Assembly: GCA_019414055.1 (NCBI GenBank)
Contig: DXMV01000010.1
Location: 72,293 to 136,292 of the forward strand
Origin: Collinsella sp.
GTDB taxonomy: Bacteria > Actinomycetota > Coriobacteriia > Coriobacteriales > Coriobacteriaceae
Length of the DNA: 64,000 nucleotides
Reading direction: 5' to 3'
Part shown: positions 63,941 to 64,000 of the stretch, one piece after another
How positions within the stretch are numbered: position 1 is the first letter of the stretch
Layout of the letters: the number at the start of each line of letters is the position of its first letter
Translations under genes and position numbers: made by a program
The notes under the pieces: generated by a model
Databases searched by the model: none
Seen by the model: the letters and a program-made list of their open reading frames with translations, nothing else
What the model was told of the DNA's origin: nothing

Positions 63941-64000
63941 CGTGCACCTTGAGAACCGGATACTGCGAGGATGGACACACCAGATGTGTCGCATCCGGGC
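63941..64000 (+). other. Probable rRNA operon leader (incomplete)
   Basis: The segment CACCTTGAGAACCGGATAC resembles the conserved T-T-G-A-G-A-A-C-x-x-x-A-T-A leader/antitermination region found upstream of bacterial 16S genes, and a GGATG-GACACA / TGTGTC-GCATCC stem follows as in rRNA processing stems. 16S sequence itself is not reached. The preceding 63760-63940 contains a GCCCCCGGGGGC palindrome and no gene. Confidence 0.4.

Overview
The window is high-GC, densely coded actinobacterial DNA. It most resembles a Coriobacteriia gut anaerobe of the Collinsella type. This rests on the protein sequences (Asp-rich LytR-CpsA-Psr protein, class B sortase with VPTxx-type sorting signals, tandem MarR-ABC-ABC exporters, canonical atp operon) and on several families of palindromic intergenic repeats. 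Genus is inference; no search was possible.

Layout. 1-3700: a minus-strand catabolic cluster (partial Gfo/Idh/MocA dehydrogenase, OFA-type MFS carrier, SDR dehydrogenase) divergent from a LysR regulator. 3780-9755: a sortase-assembled pilus locus (large VPTG adhesin, catalytically dead SipA-like signal peptidase, Spy0128/FctA-like pilin, class B sortase), ordered like the streptococcal FCT-3 pilus and carrying two 9-G tracts, one of them inside the adhesin signal-peptide codons. 9800-10989: a membrane GGDEF protein. 11000-20020: two tandem MarR-ABC-ABC heterodimeric exporter operons, each ending in a 35-bp-arm hairpin with a conserved 36-nt loop followed by a terminator. 20500-23850: pyridoxal kinase-like protein, TIGR04076 protein, AAA/DUF4143 ATPase behind three iterons, LMW phosphatase. 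23890-27980: RpiR regulator divergent from a GH4 phospho-alpha-glucosidase and its PTS permease.

29480-35406 holds the most unusual metabolic unit: an LpdD-like prenyl-flavin chaperone domain fused to isopentenyl-diphosphate isomerase, followed by a DASS-type anion carrier, a UbiD-family decarboxylase, the flavin prenyltransferase UbiX and a MerR-type regulator. The inferred logic is that the isomerase makes DMAPP, which feeds UbiX to form prenyl-FMN, the LpdD domain handles the cofactor, and UbiD decarboxylates an imported aromatic or unsaturated acid.

35636-49368: membrane protein, aldose epimerase-like protein, polar amino-acid ABC importer, M20 peptidase, prfA, prmC (with a ~125-residue insertion), a HigBA-like toxin-antitoxin pair wedged before a Sua5/YrdC gene, glpK and upp. 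49560-56532: complete F1Fo ATP synthase operon. 56621-63759: murA, LytR-CpsA-Psr protein, pepT, a DtxR/MntR-type regulator, homocysteine methyltransferase-like protein and a phosphohexomutase. The last ~60 bases look like an rRNA-operon leader.

Intergenic DNA is rich in structured repeats: a ~145-bp two-stem element (four copies, two intact, with compensatory changes in both stems), the ABC-operon hairpin, a GACAAAGGGAC/GTCCCTTTGTC palindrome (seven copies), GGGGACGTTC palindromes and several single long palindromes. No tRNA gene, CRISPR array or transposase was found.
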